64,000 bases of DNA from Bradysia coprophila (lineage: Eukaryota > Arthropoda > Insecta > Diptera > Sciaridae). Where the stretch lies: assembly GCF_014529535.1 (NCBI RefSeq), contig NW_023503372.1, forward strand, positions 1,773,772 to 1,837,771. The letters run 5' to 3'. Within the stretch, counting starts at the first letter, position 1, and the number at the start of each line of letters is the position of its first letter. The translations under genes and the position numbers were made by a program. Shown one piece after another: positions 44,376 to 55,615 of the stretch. A model generated the notes under the pieces. The model searched no databases. It saw only the letters and a list, made by a program, of their open reading frames with translations, and was not told the origin of the DNA.

Positions 44376-45204
44376 ATTCTTTACTCGATACGCAAAACAT
44401 TTGTCTGACGATTTTCGATATAGAGCGCTATGAACAAGGCTATGAAGGTCCTAAAGAGTGCAGCCCTAGTGTATTTCGTTGATGATATTTCTACCACCAT
44501 CTACCACGATTCAAATTACTTACAAAATGACATTTTTATTTACGCGAAATGTCAACGCACTTCTTCGTACATACCAATTTTGTTTAACCTGAGACGAAAA
44601 GCTCAGGGGCGCAAATTGCAAGAACCGAATTTCCGTACACAGAAAACCAAAACAAGACTCCTTTTCACATTTATTGAACTTCAAGGAGAAACATCCTTCG
44701 GAACGACAAACAGAGCTATAGCTCTTCCCTTGCCCACACATCACGTAAAGTGACAAAAAAGAAGAAAGAAAAGCTGTTTCGACCTCGAGAACTAGCGGCG
44801 GTCACAGGTCAGAGTGGACTGACCATCTTCAGATGCTTCCGCTAGCCTCTTACACAAGACAGCAGCAAAACTTTCCATGAACAAGTGTAGGATAGTTTGC
44901 ATTGAGACATTGCCATCTGCTGATGGAAAATTTGGGGAATCGTGGAAAGCTGCTAAGAAATCACCAAAAAATTCAGCAAAGCAAACAAAAGCATTGAGCC
45001 TTAGCTCCAAAAGCAAAAGTAAAAAATAAAAAATTCTCATGCGTCGTACTCACGATTCTTACGTCACCAACCGTCTGATCAATTTGATTGAAAATGTTCT
45101 TTAGCCTTCTGTGCAGTAACAATACTTAACAAAATCAGTAGAGAAAATCTCGTAGTGAGTGAAGCTACACTAATCGGACCAAAATCCTGGATGACGAAAC
45201 TCTA
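44376..45204. other. Intergenic DNA
   Basis: Open frames at 44174-44482, 44430-44753 and 44792-45040 (minus) have no recognisable domain and are not called. Confidence 0.45.
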
Positions 45205-45319
45205 TTTACAGAGAATGACTCGCCAGCACTCAATCTGTAAAGATAAACCAGTCGTCTTCAATGAAAAAACGTTCAAATTCAATTTGCAGAGAATGACTCG
45301 CTAGCACTCGATCTGCAAA
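45205..45319. repeat. Direct repeat of a 37-nt hairpin, with a compensatory change
   Basis: Two copies 78 bp apart: 45205-45241 has stem TTTACAGA/TCTGTAAA and 45283-45319 has stem TTTGCAGA/TCTGCAAA. Both enclose a 21-nt loop, GAATGACTCGCCAGCACTCAA or GAATGACTCGCTAGCACTCGA. The A-T pair of the first stem is a G-C pair in the second, so both strands changed together. Confidence 0.6.
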
Positions 45320-48300
45320 GATCAACTTTGGCCGGCTTTATAATTGAAACATCAGAAAACAGACTCAATCTAGTCTTTGAAGCCATAAACCGTAACTGAA
45401 CCTACGGAGTCAGTGCGTTGGAAAGTTACCACAGCAATTTGATCAAACCATCTGTTATCGACAGCGACGGTAAAAAGAAGCGAAGATCTATAATGTCATC
45501 TTATTATAGGAGAATTTAAGGTCAAAACTTTTGAAGTAAAAGATTTTGTCTGTTAAAAATACTTACATCAATCGAAGTAACAGATTCCGTAATATTTATA
45601 CTGATAGTGATATCCTTCTCATAAACTAATGAATTATTAAAATCATCAACGTTCAATCCAAAACATGTGAGTCATGAATCTCATTAATTTTCCATTCAAT
45701 TCAATATTATTCTTCCTGTCGACATTTTCGTGCTTCAGTTACATCCATTTAAAATCTAATATTTCTTTTTATTATTAAAGCCGAACGAATATTATGTTTT
45801 CAAAGCTATTTAACAGCGCGGACATCTTCGTTAACTGATAAATATGTTTCAGAATTTTGTATTTAACAACAAAAAAACCCACACACGACACCCTTAATTA
45901 TGTACTTAGCCTACCTGCCTTTTTCAAAAATTTTCAAAAGAAACCCTAACAAAAGACAGGTAAAAATCCAATTTTTTATTCTAATTTCTATTCATGATAT
46001 TTTATCTGCATCTCATACGCTAACACGATCTATGGCACAAGCACACTCTACAGTCGCCGAGGGTATGAAAGATTTTTTTTTGTATTTTTCGACGGCAATG
46101 ACCCCGGTATGTGGAATGGAATAGAGTGGTTGTTTGTTTAAAATAGGTCAATGACATGTTGTGGTATTTCATTTTACTATTTTTTTGGTTCTATCTTCGA
46201 ACAGAGAGTCATTTGATTCTGGAACAAATGAATGAAAAGTGGATTGGACGAGCGTTTTGTTAAATGATTTTTAAAATGAAAATATCAATGTGCATGAGGA
46301 AATTAGAATTTTGTATGTAACGGGAATTGTTATAGGTGCACTAATTATAAGTTACCTGTGCACACATTGCACACATGTTATTAAAAACATGTTGGAGTAA
46401 ATCTAACCGGAAGTATGTCTGTTATGAATGTCGCATTGACGAGAGATAAATGTTAAACGTTTTGTTAAACTATTTGATTAGGTTAAACTGATCAATGAAG
46501 CAAAAAGTTGTCTCGATTCGTATAAAAAACGTTTAAATTATTCAGAAAGTTTTGTGAAAGAAACCGGTCAATAATATTCAAAATTTTAACAGAGACGTCA
46601 TCATTGTCAGATCTCCAACATATGGCAAAGAAACGATCAGAAGAAACAATACATCCACGGTAAGAGATACTTATACAGTTTGAATCGAAAACATTATTGT
46701 CTTTACTGTAAGTGAGTTATGTGAAAAAATGCATCTAACATTCTAACACACACAGGTGAAACCGCCGCTCTCTTTTATAAAACAAGAGTTTTGTAATAAT
46801 ATACATATTCGACGATGGGGAAAATAACGCGATGGTCGCTCAGTGTACAATATTATTGAAAGGTAAAAATTGTTATTATATTACGCCAGGTAAAACACAT
46901 TAAAGGCATTATAATGTAACATTCGAGTAAGTGAGTTCGTAACATTGTATTGTAAGAAGAGAAAAATATAATGACGTTGCCGCGTCACGTGACCACACCA
47001 GTTAAACCACTTTTTGAACATTTAATCGTAGACCGCACCTTAGAGCGACACGAATTGTTTTTACCTTTTTGAGAAAAATCGCGAACTATTTCGGTTAAAA
47101 AATCGATTAAATAATTGACTTTTCCATTTCAATTCATAAACAAAACATTGTGCGTAGTGTTTTCTGCATTTTTTTATTGTCTTTAAGTCGTCTGAACGGG
47201 TGCATTGACTAGAAATTTATCGATTAAAAGTGTAACACCGAATTCGGGCATAAAATATAATGTAAGTGACGACCGAATGTGTTTCATTCCTTTTAACGTT
47301 TTTTTTTTGTTCCATTGCAAGTTGAGAGGCTTGAGAGTTTCTTTGTGAATCGTTGGTGTGTTACAGTGTTTTATCGATGAATCTAGCGGAGAATAACTGA
47401 CGTGAATTTTTTGTTGTTGCCAAACAGCATTTGAAATTGAAATTGAAAAAAGTTTGAATTTTAAATATGGCTGATTGTTGAATGCGGATACCCAGGATTA
47501 CCAGTGTTTCTTGTGTTTCTTGTGTGCAAAAGAAAATATAATTTAAATCTCATTGTGTTGATGCCGTAGAGTGAATCGACGTAAACGTGATATTTTGTTA
47601 AACGAAAATTTAATTTCTTTGTTATAAAGTTTACATTTATGCAGGATATGCGCTCCCCCCAATCTGGCGCTTTAATATTTATTGTATACATTCCAATTCG
47701 AAAGAAGCCTCAGAACGAAAATTGTGTTCCTAATTCAGTTCGTCAGCCATTGATTGATTTTTCAGTTCACCTAACATCCAACTAATAACCCAAATTCGTT
47801 CAGACATCAAACAGAAAAAGAATGTCACTAATTCCGAACAATGCACAACATTTCTTTGTATTTCTTTCATCCAATCTAAATCGTGTGGCCCTTCACTTTA
47901 AGTTCAATGTAACTTGCTCGAACTTGCTGTAGGTTTTGCCTATGAAACTTAGTCATCGTTTTTTTTCTTGATTTGTTTTTCGTTTTTTTTTATTTGGAAA
48001 TCAACTAACTACAAAATCGGCTTTGGTATGGAATTATTTGTAGGAGTCATTATCGTTATTTGTATGCTCACCTTACACGACCGTCAACAGAGATAACATA
48101 ATCTATTTCTCGAATTGAAATTCATTTCTTTTTACGAAGTCTCGTCTATTGTTTACTGGAAGAATTATCACGAATAATGAGTTTCTAGACGATGGTAGAG
48201 GTTTTGTCTCTCCTTTTTGAAATCTCAACAAGTTCAATAAATGAATTGGTCATGAGTCATTCACTAAAATTAACATTCCGATGTTTACCTACCAAACACA

Positions 48301-50903
48301 CGAATCTCGTATGTCTTTCAGTATGTAATGTAATGGTGTATGTGATGGGGTGATATTAGATCTGTTACTCCCTTTGTTTTAACAATATATTTCAGTATTT
48401 CACGCAGAAGCTCTATTACTTCATTTTTTTAACATACGTTTTTTACTACATAAGAAAACATTCCATCGCAGCACACCGTTTATTTATCGTTGTCTCTTTG
48501 ACGACAACAGATGATTATGTCAATATACATCCATGTCGATTCTACATCCTCGTAGCTCTCACGATTGCTAAAATGTTGGAATGATATTCTTAGAAAAAAA
48601 AACTGTCAACGAAACCACCAAAGGGCAAAATCAGCCGATAATAATATTCTGCAATTCTGCAATTTAGAGAAAATCTTCAGCTTACCAGTGTCAGTCACAA
48701 AGATTAGCGCGTGGGCGTGGACACTGTTTCATTTTTGGTTATTTTATTCTCACATATTCTCATATGTGTCCTTTGTCGTATCCTTGCTCCATGCAGACGC
48801 AATCAAATTTCACTATAAAATTCACCAAATTTATTGAATTTTTTAGTGAAATGATTCTCAATACTCAATATTAGGCCCTTATGTAATGCCCAAAATTAGT
48901 TTTTCTTTTGGTGGGTGGTAGGAGAGAGAGCTCTAGAGACTGTCAGTATTCCTGAAATTATTTTTCAAAATTAACAAGAACTCAAGAATTTCATTCTCAA
49001 CGAAAATTTTGTTCATTTCGATCCATCATTAATTTGACGATAGAGAATTTCAGTCACTTTCTTCCATATTGTCCTATCTGCTTCAGTAAATTTAGATTGT
49101 TCAGCTCAATTTTTGAATAGTTTCAACATTTCGAATTTTGTTTATTTGGACATCCACTTCAAAAGTGAATAGAATTCCGAATCGACAAAAAAAAATTGAA
49201 CGACGAGTCGAGCTTCAAAAATAAATATTTGGTTTTAGAAGTGAAATTTGTTTCGCCTTTTGCGTGTTTATTGTTGCATCATTGATCATTGTCACAACCT
49301 TATCACTAGTATACACTAATGCTAAACCTTACAACAATAAGTGCTGTTGTTGCGTTCATTCAAATGACTCGATTTTACACTACACTTACAACGAATAACT
49401 ATTCTAATTTTTATGTTCGTGCACCAAAAAGCGATAGTGCATGAATTTCAGTGACAATTAGACTCATTTCATCTTTTGTTCGATTTTGTGTTTATTTTTT
49501 ATCGGAACTCATTACGGTCGAGCAACGACGACGACAGCTTTTTGTTATGTTTATGTATACACTTAATGAAAGCGTAGTAATATCACGGTCCTATGATAAA
49601 TGTTACATTTGACAATTTAGTGGGTGATTCTCTGTAGAAAAAAAAAATGTCTGTGACTCATAGAATACATAGAATCACGTACAGATAACTGAATCTATCG
49701 TATATTTAGTTTCGCTATGACCATTTTTTTAATGATGAGTCACATAACATGTAGTCTCGCATACCGCACCAATTTTCAGCAATTCATTTTTTTACTTCTC
49801 TGTTAATTTGAAAACTGTTTCAAACTTTCTAACAATTTTATGATTGTCATCATCACTGATTACACTTCCTTTCAAGTGTTCTGATTTTTCTGTTTTTTTT
49901 TTTTATATGAGCCACTGACCACCAGCAATGAAGTTATTATAAAATAAAATTCCAAAAATTTGTTAATCAATTTCGAATAATCATTGTGAGAAAAACGTTC
50001 AACCTACCTTGCGAAACGGCGAGTGTTACGATTGAGGTTCAAGCTAACAATCTGCATAACGACAGTTTAATAGGCTAAACTCATGTTACGATAAACTTTT
50101 AGCTAAGGTTTTGGTACTGTTTTGCACTCGGTTGCACACGTAAAAAAAGCCACTGTACGAGAGCAGTCACAGTTTTCAATTAAAGTTTAATCTTTCACTG
50201 GCGACACGCATATCAGCGGTTTTACTATTGGATCTATTACTTCATTTGGTATAAGTGTTTTCAAGAGATTGATTTCAAATCTTTTACATCATTTTTGTTG
50301 AACGTAATTTTGGCTCTACAAGACCGCATTAGATATAGTTTGTCGTATATTTCTAAAGTAATTATCGACAACACATAATAGTAACAGGTTCTTCAAAATT
50401 CTATCTAGCAGCAAAATGAGAAACCAGATTCAAACAACCGTTTTAATTGCATAGCCGTTTTAAGTCCAGTATCTTCAGGTTGTTTGCACCACAGTTCTAC
50501 ATTGCTGCTGATTTTCGGCTGGTGCAACGAATCGCGAGCCGGTGCGTGAGGGGGAAGCTACACGAGCAAAATACTGGGAGAGGTGCTACTTTTGCTATTG
50601 GAAAGGAAAAAAGAAAAAGAAGGAAACAGAGCGACAATAGAAGGTAGAACCCCACATTTTCCTTATACCTTCCTGGCTCTTTTTCAATTCCTTCAGAACG
50701 TCGTCACACTGGTGTCGACCCATCTTTTCCAATCTTAGTGTGTTGTCTATTTCACTAGTAAATAATTATTTTCAAGACAATTCCTCTAACTAACTTTCCA
50801 CTGATCGATCATAGCAAGTAGCAAGAAAATGACGCGACACAAAAGTTTTTCAATACTTCAACAGTCAAAATTGTAGTTGGAGTTTATTAACAAATTTTCA
50901 TAA
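45320..50903. other. Long AT-rich intergenic region
   Basis: No gene, RNA or clear mobile element is recognised over 5.5 kb. The patch 50447-50647 is less AT-rich and has a 66-codon basic frame, which could be an exon or 5' UTR of an unseen transcript but cannot be supported. Confidence 0.45.
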
Positions 50904-51518
50904 ATGTCCCAAATTGTCAACGAACTCGCCACGGAATACACAGTGTTGCATGAAAGTTTAGACAAATTAATAGAAAATTTAAGCGAAGAAAAATCGAAGC
51001 GAATAGTAGATCCAAACACACTCCAAAACATTGAAAAATCGTTTTCGATTCTGAACTGTAGCCTCGACCAAACGGATAAGACTTTCTATTTGGCGCGCAA
51101 TGACGGGAACGTTCCAATATTAAAGAAAATGATTGAAAACAACTTCAAACCCGAACGGAAAATTATACAAACCATTGCCAGAACCGTTTACAATGTTTCT
51201 GCGACGCAAGGTCTACGAATAGCGTACGATTCGTGGCGCAATCACATCGATGATAAGTTGTTCGAATTGCATAATATCTTTGAGGATATAGTCAGAAGAA
51301 ATGACAGTACAATGAATGCGGACTGTCGTCAAGTTTATCTCGGATTTGATCACCATCAAAAAGAAGCACAACATCATGACGCACTGTTCGAGGAAGCGAT
51401 TCGAAATGAAGATATCCATAGCATGGCCGAATCTTGTTCTATGGATATCCCAGATGAGTTGAAAATACTGAATAGCATTGAAAAGAAAATTGAACGATTG
51501 AGCAATTTGTTTCGTTGA
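50904..51518 (+). CDS. Uncharacterised 204-residue helical protein
   Basis: A single open exon from ATG to TGA, 204 residues. I do not recognise the family. The protein is rich in charged and amphipathic segments (LHESLDKLIENLSEEKSKR near the N-terminus; LKILNSIEKKIERLSNLFR at the C-terminus) and looks almost wholly alpha-helical, with coiled-coil potential at both ends. No signal peptide, membrane segment, zinc finger or catalytic motif is visible. The AATAAA only nine bases after the stop supports a real transcription unit with a very short 3' UTR. The codon use and length make chance unlikely. A structural or adaptor role is possible, but nothing in the sequence shows it. Confidence 0.75.
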   Translation: MSQIVNELATEYTVLHESLDKLIENLSEEKSKRIVDPNTLQNIEKSFSILNCSLDQTDKTFYLARNDGNVPILKKMIENNFKPERKIIQTIARTVYNVSATQGLRIAYDSWRNHIDDKLFELHNIFEDIVRRNDSTMNADCRQVYLGFDHHQKEAQHHDALFEEAIRNEDIHSMAESCSMDIPDELKILNSIEKKIERLSNLFR

Positions 51519-51526
51519 AATTTTCC

Positions 51527-51532
51527 AATAAA
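51527..51532 (+). terminator. Polyadenylation signal of the 204-residue gene
   Basis: AATAAA begins 9 nt after the TGA stop. Confidence 0.6.
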
Positions 51533-52033
51533 AGTGTTTGTGGCTTCAAACATATTCGTTGTTTCGAAAGAGACACAAACATTGTTTTGGTGCTCCACTT
51601 CAATAGATTATATCGCGTTTCTAACCCCGCCACCCTGAGCCCATGATCATTTATTCGCTAAAAGTTCTCAGAGGGAAATTGTATTTGAATTACAAAGTTT
51701 AAGATTCGACAGAGTAGGGGGATGTCCTTGTGACCGCCATTTTAAATGTGTAGGAGAATAGAGGACAAGAGGGAGGGGGTTCTATAGAACTAGAAACTCA
51801 GTGTAAACGTCATTTATACGGCATTTAAACGACATGAAACATAGTTAAATTCTCCACTACACTTCGTGAGAGATTCGGATTTGTTAAAAGCCACTCAGCC
51901 ATTTTAGCCGAGAACTTTTACAGAGGTTACTGTGCCAGAAGCCACTTCACCAGTGTATGATTAATTGCCGAATATGTTACTTCTTTCTATGTAAACATTT
52001 TCAAGGCATTGATGTAGTAGTATATTACTTCCG
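51533..52033. other. Intergenic DNA
   Basis: No supported feature. Confidence 0.5.
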
Positions 52034-52128
52034 AGGTTCCAAGTTGTGTATTTGATAAGTGGGGTGTTACAACCCGACCCGAAGGTGAGGGCTGTATTCC
52101 CCACTTGTCAAATAACAACTTGGAACCT
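52034..52128. mobile_element. Short foldback element
   Basis: AGGTTCCAAGTTG (52034-52046) and CAACTTGGAACCT (52116-52128) are exact inverted copies. Pairing continues inward through ATTTGATAAGTGGGG against CCCCACTTGTCAAAT, around a loop with CGACCCGAAGGTGAGGG. It is 95 bp long. Confidence 0.7.
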
Positions 52129-54501
52129 TGTAAGTACAATGCTTTACGTGATTAGGCAATGCAAATGAAAATGAAACATGCCGTAACACGTAAAAATCAA
52201 TTACTTCATAAATTTCACCATATGTTTTGTTATGTAAGGCCATACTTACCCAGAGCATATTTACATTTGTCCCTTCTGTCGATAACAAATGAGATAGCCA
52301 GTTAATATGGTTCAGATATCTAATTGTTCATGAATAGTTAAGATGGTGCAGTTCTTAGGAGTATGACGACGTGGACTATTTAATTTTCTATCGGCGAGTA
52401 AGCCGGTGCTTCATAATTTATTCCAGATTTAACTTGGGTTTTGAGATCCAAATCGTTCCAGTCAAGGTCTACTTCATCAAATGTGCATTTTTAATTCAGA
52501 AACACATTTCTTTACGCCCTGGCTATTCTAACCATATAATTTTCTATCGACGCCTTGCCATTAAAATGATAGTTATCGTGAACCAACCGAACCAACATTT
52601 TTCTTTCTTCTTAATTTTATGCTACCGATGCCTCATAACATTCGTTGTGTTGAAGATTCTTGCATGAATTTTCTCTTCATCAAGACATTTTAATTAGTAA
52701 TTCAATTTGTTGATTTATGTAATGGAAAGAGCCGAATCATTAAAACGGTAAAAATGTTGTAAAAATTCACGGCTTTTTGTTCGCCGTGCCAATTATTCGT
52801 TAATATTATCAAATTACCGAAACAGATGATATATTGTCTTGGCGAACAATAACATCATAAATTTTGAGAGAACGATATCTCCGGCTTTATGTTCGAATGT
52901 TTCGGTTACACAGAGCTCGGGTTTGTTACCTTTCGCTTCAATATGATGTTTACTATTTACGAAGGTACAGAGACAACAATTTTATACATAACATAAATAC
53001 CTCATTAAAGCCTACGACAATCCAAGACCATTAAAGACATTAAAACATGCTTAACATACACATAAAGCATAAATGTTATGCTTGTAACCATCGCGATCGT
53101 TGTAGTCGATTTCATCATTGCCCATCGATGACGATCCATGACGTGACGGTATCCACGGTTGGTTGAATGCCGTGCGGGGACGGTGTCGACGTACTGGTTT
53201 CTTTCTTGTGATCTACCAGGTTTTTTTTTCTTTCTTTCTTCGTAACCACAGTTCGAAACATACTTCCACAGTCCACATACAATTCTTGATTTTGTTTCGT
53301 TTTGCTGAAGACGTTAATAATGTGTCGCGTTCAAGAACAACAAGCATTCGTTTGCGCGTGAAACGTAATTTTGAACGGCAAACCAGACGAAAAACGAATT
53401 TTATATTCTCTGCTGTATCGACCGTTGAGTACAGTTTGGATTTTTTCTGTTCAGTCTAACGTGAACCACGGTCGGTAGAAAATATAATTTTTAGTTTTGC
53501 TGAAACGTTCGTTAGCTTGTTAGTCTGTGAACGCTTCGGGGAGTTTGGTTTGAGAAAGGTTAATGTTGTCATTTAACGAAATTAAAATCGAATGCATTGT
53601 GTCGTTGATGTACGCACACCCGTTTCTGGCACTATAACATATAAAACTTGTTCCATGAATATCGTTTATTGTTTCACGGGAATAATTTGCATTTAATGGG
53701 CAAGTGATATTTAAATGTGGTTTACAGAAGGCGACTGATTATTGTCTTCGCCGTTCGTATAATGTATACGTGAATGATGAATCGTCTATCATTAATTTAC
53801 ATGGAAATTTTAATTCAATTTGTTCGTCATTTAATGAAACATAATCAACTTGTGATTCATTCCTACAACCGATCATATTGTTGAACGTAAAAAAAATTGT
53901 TTTCATTGCATTTATACAAATGACCTACATAGTAAAATGGGTTTGTTTTGGTGTTATATATAATGTGAACGTGTAACTGTAGCAATTGAAACAAAACACG
54001 GCACACAAAATCAATACAAACCATTCACAATTTACAATAATGCCGTCCTTACAACTTGACCCATTACCGCTCGCCACTCGTGTGGTTTATTACGCTGTGT
54101 TTCACCTATTGTTTATGTTATGAAATTGTTTATTGAATAGCCGACTTGGCATTTAAATTTGCGATCTTTGGTCGGTACTTTTCTTATTTTATTTTTGTTA
54201 TATGTTCAGTGCAGCACACGAATGTATAAACATTTGGATCCATCGAAGAATTGTCTGCTAAAGTTAACATTTCTTGAGAGTCACATTAAAGGTCAATCGA
54301 ATTATTTATTGATGAAGACAAATTCTTCGGTGTGTTGTGTTTAGGAATTTCGATTTTAAAATCAAACTACTCGACGTTCTCGTTGTCGGGGATTGTCTAA
54401 TATTCAATATATAAGAGATAAACTAGCAATCAACAAGTCAACAAATTTCCACTTGGAGCAACTTCTCATCTTTATTAGAACTTTATTAGATAAACGAGAC
54501 A
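52129..54501. other. Intergenic DNA
   Basis: No gene is supported. The 98-codon basic frame at 53163-53459 is not recognised. The less AT-rich stretch 53390-53560 could be a 5' exon or promoter of bark, but no core element is certain. Confidence 0.45.
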
Positions 54502-54682
54502 GTCTTAATTCATATTGAACAGTTAAATACATAAACGTGACATGTCATATTAGCGAATTGTAAGAAAAATAGTTTGAAACAGAAAGCCTATTCGAAACGG
54601 AGCTAATTGTATGAAATTTCATTTTTATTATAATTCGCTAATGTGATACGTCCTGTTTCTGCATTTAACTATTGATTCAGAC
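54502..54682. mobile_element. Foldback element upstream of bark
   Basis: Arms 54502-54559 (GTCTTAATTCATATTGAACA..., TATTAGCGAATT) and 54631-54682 (AATTCGCTAATGTGATACG, ATTGATTCAGAC) are diverged inverted copies. Noncoding. Confidence 0.6.
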
Positions 54683-55615
54683 AAGTAATCGAAATTTGTG
54701 GGAGAAACCGATAAACGTCCAATCAAACATGGATAAAATTGTCGTGGATTTCGTATTTTCAAATCTCAACTGGAGCTTTTCATTTACTGTGGAATGCAAA
54801 TTGACAATGTTTCAAACCACTTACAAATCGTAAAAGCTACCTGCCTTTGTTACGAGGAAAACGACTGAAATTTCGCAAAGTTTATCTTGTCATTTTCCAG
54901 TGAAACGCCTCTATTGTTCAGTAATTAATGAAACCATTCCAACCTCACCCACACAGTCATTTTCAACATTAACTATATAGCAAGTACTTTACGGGAATAA
55001 ATTTAATTGGAACGGTATCCAACATCGAAGCACATTTCTAAACGAGAACAGCATAGAATGTCTGTTCCGAAGACTGATCGTTTTGTATTTAAATAAATTC
55101 AAACATACGGCTCGTATTAACAATTTACAAATCGCAAACAAATTTCCACACTTGTTTCACCGTTCATTCAAATGCCGAGCAAACAAACAAATATTTGTAT
55201 CAATATGTGTATACGAAAATGATAACTTAACATAAAGAATTTCACCTGTTCTAATGGTTTCCAGTATTATATCTTATCTGTTAAGCGAGTCATAACCTGT
55301 TATCGTCCGTAAATTCGATATTGAGCTGATAAGAGCTGTTTTGATAGTAGTGTGGAAGTGCTATCCGTTTTATTTGTGTACCGTGAGAGATTAGCTTGTA
55401 GGCTGACGAATTTCAATTTACATTTTTTTAACGTAGCTGTTGGGTGTGTGAAGTAAAATTCGAAGCGAATTGGTGATCGTCTTAAAATTTGTAATTAAAA
55501 ATACCGAAAGCAGAACTAAACTGAATTTTCGTTTAACACAAAATCAACATTTTTAATTGCATTTCCAGTGATTGAAAGCCAACAAGAAAAATGAGTTGAA
55601 CTAAAAACAATCAAA
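54683..55615. other. bark upstream and 5' UTR region
   Basis: AT-rich. An acceptor-like TTGCATTTCCAG at 55558-55569 suggests a spliced 5' UTR. A two-codon upstream frame, ATG AGT TGA, sits at 55591-55599. Confidence 0.45.

Noticed and set aside
44174..45040. Three overlapping frames as exons
   Set aside because: No domain, no consistent splice structure, and part overlaps a foldback element.
53163..53459. 98-codon basic frame as an upstream bark exon
   Set aside because: The bark signal peptide begins at 55616 and no splice path joins the two in frame.
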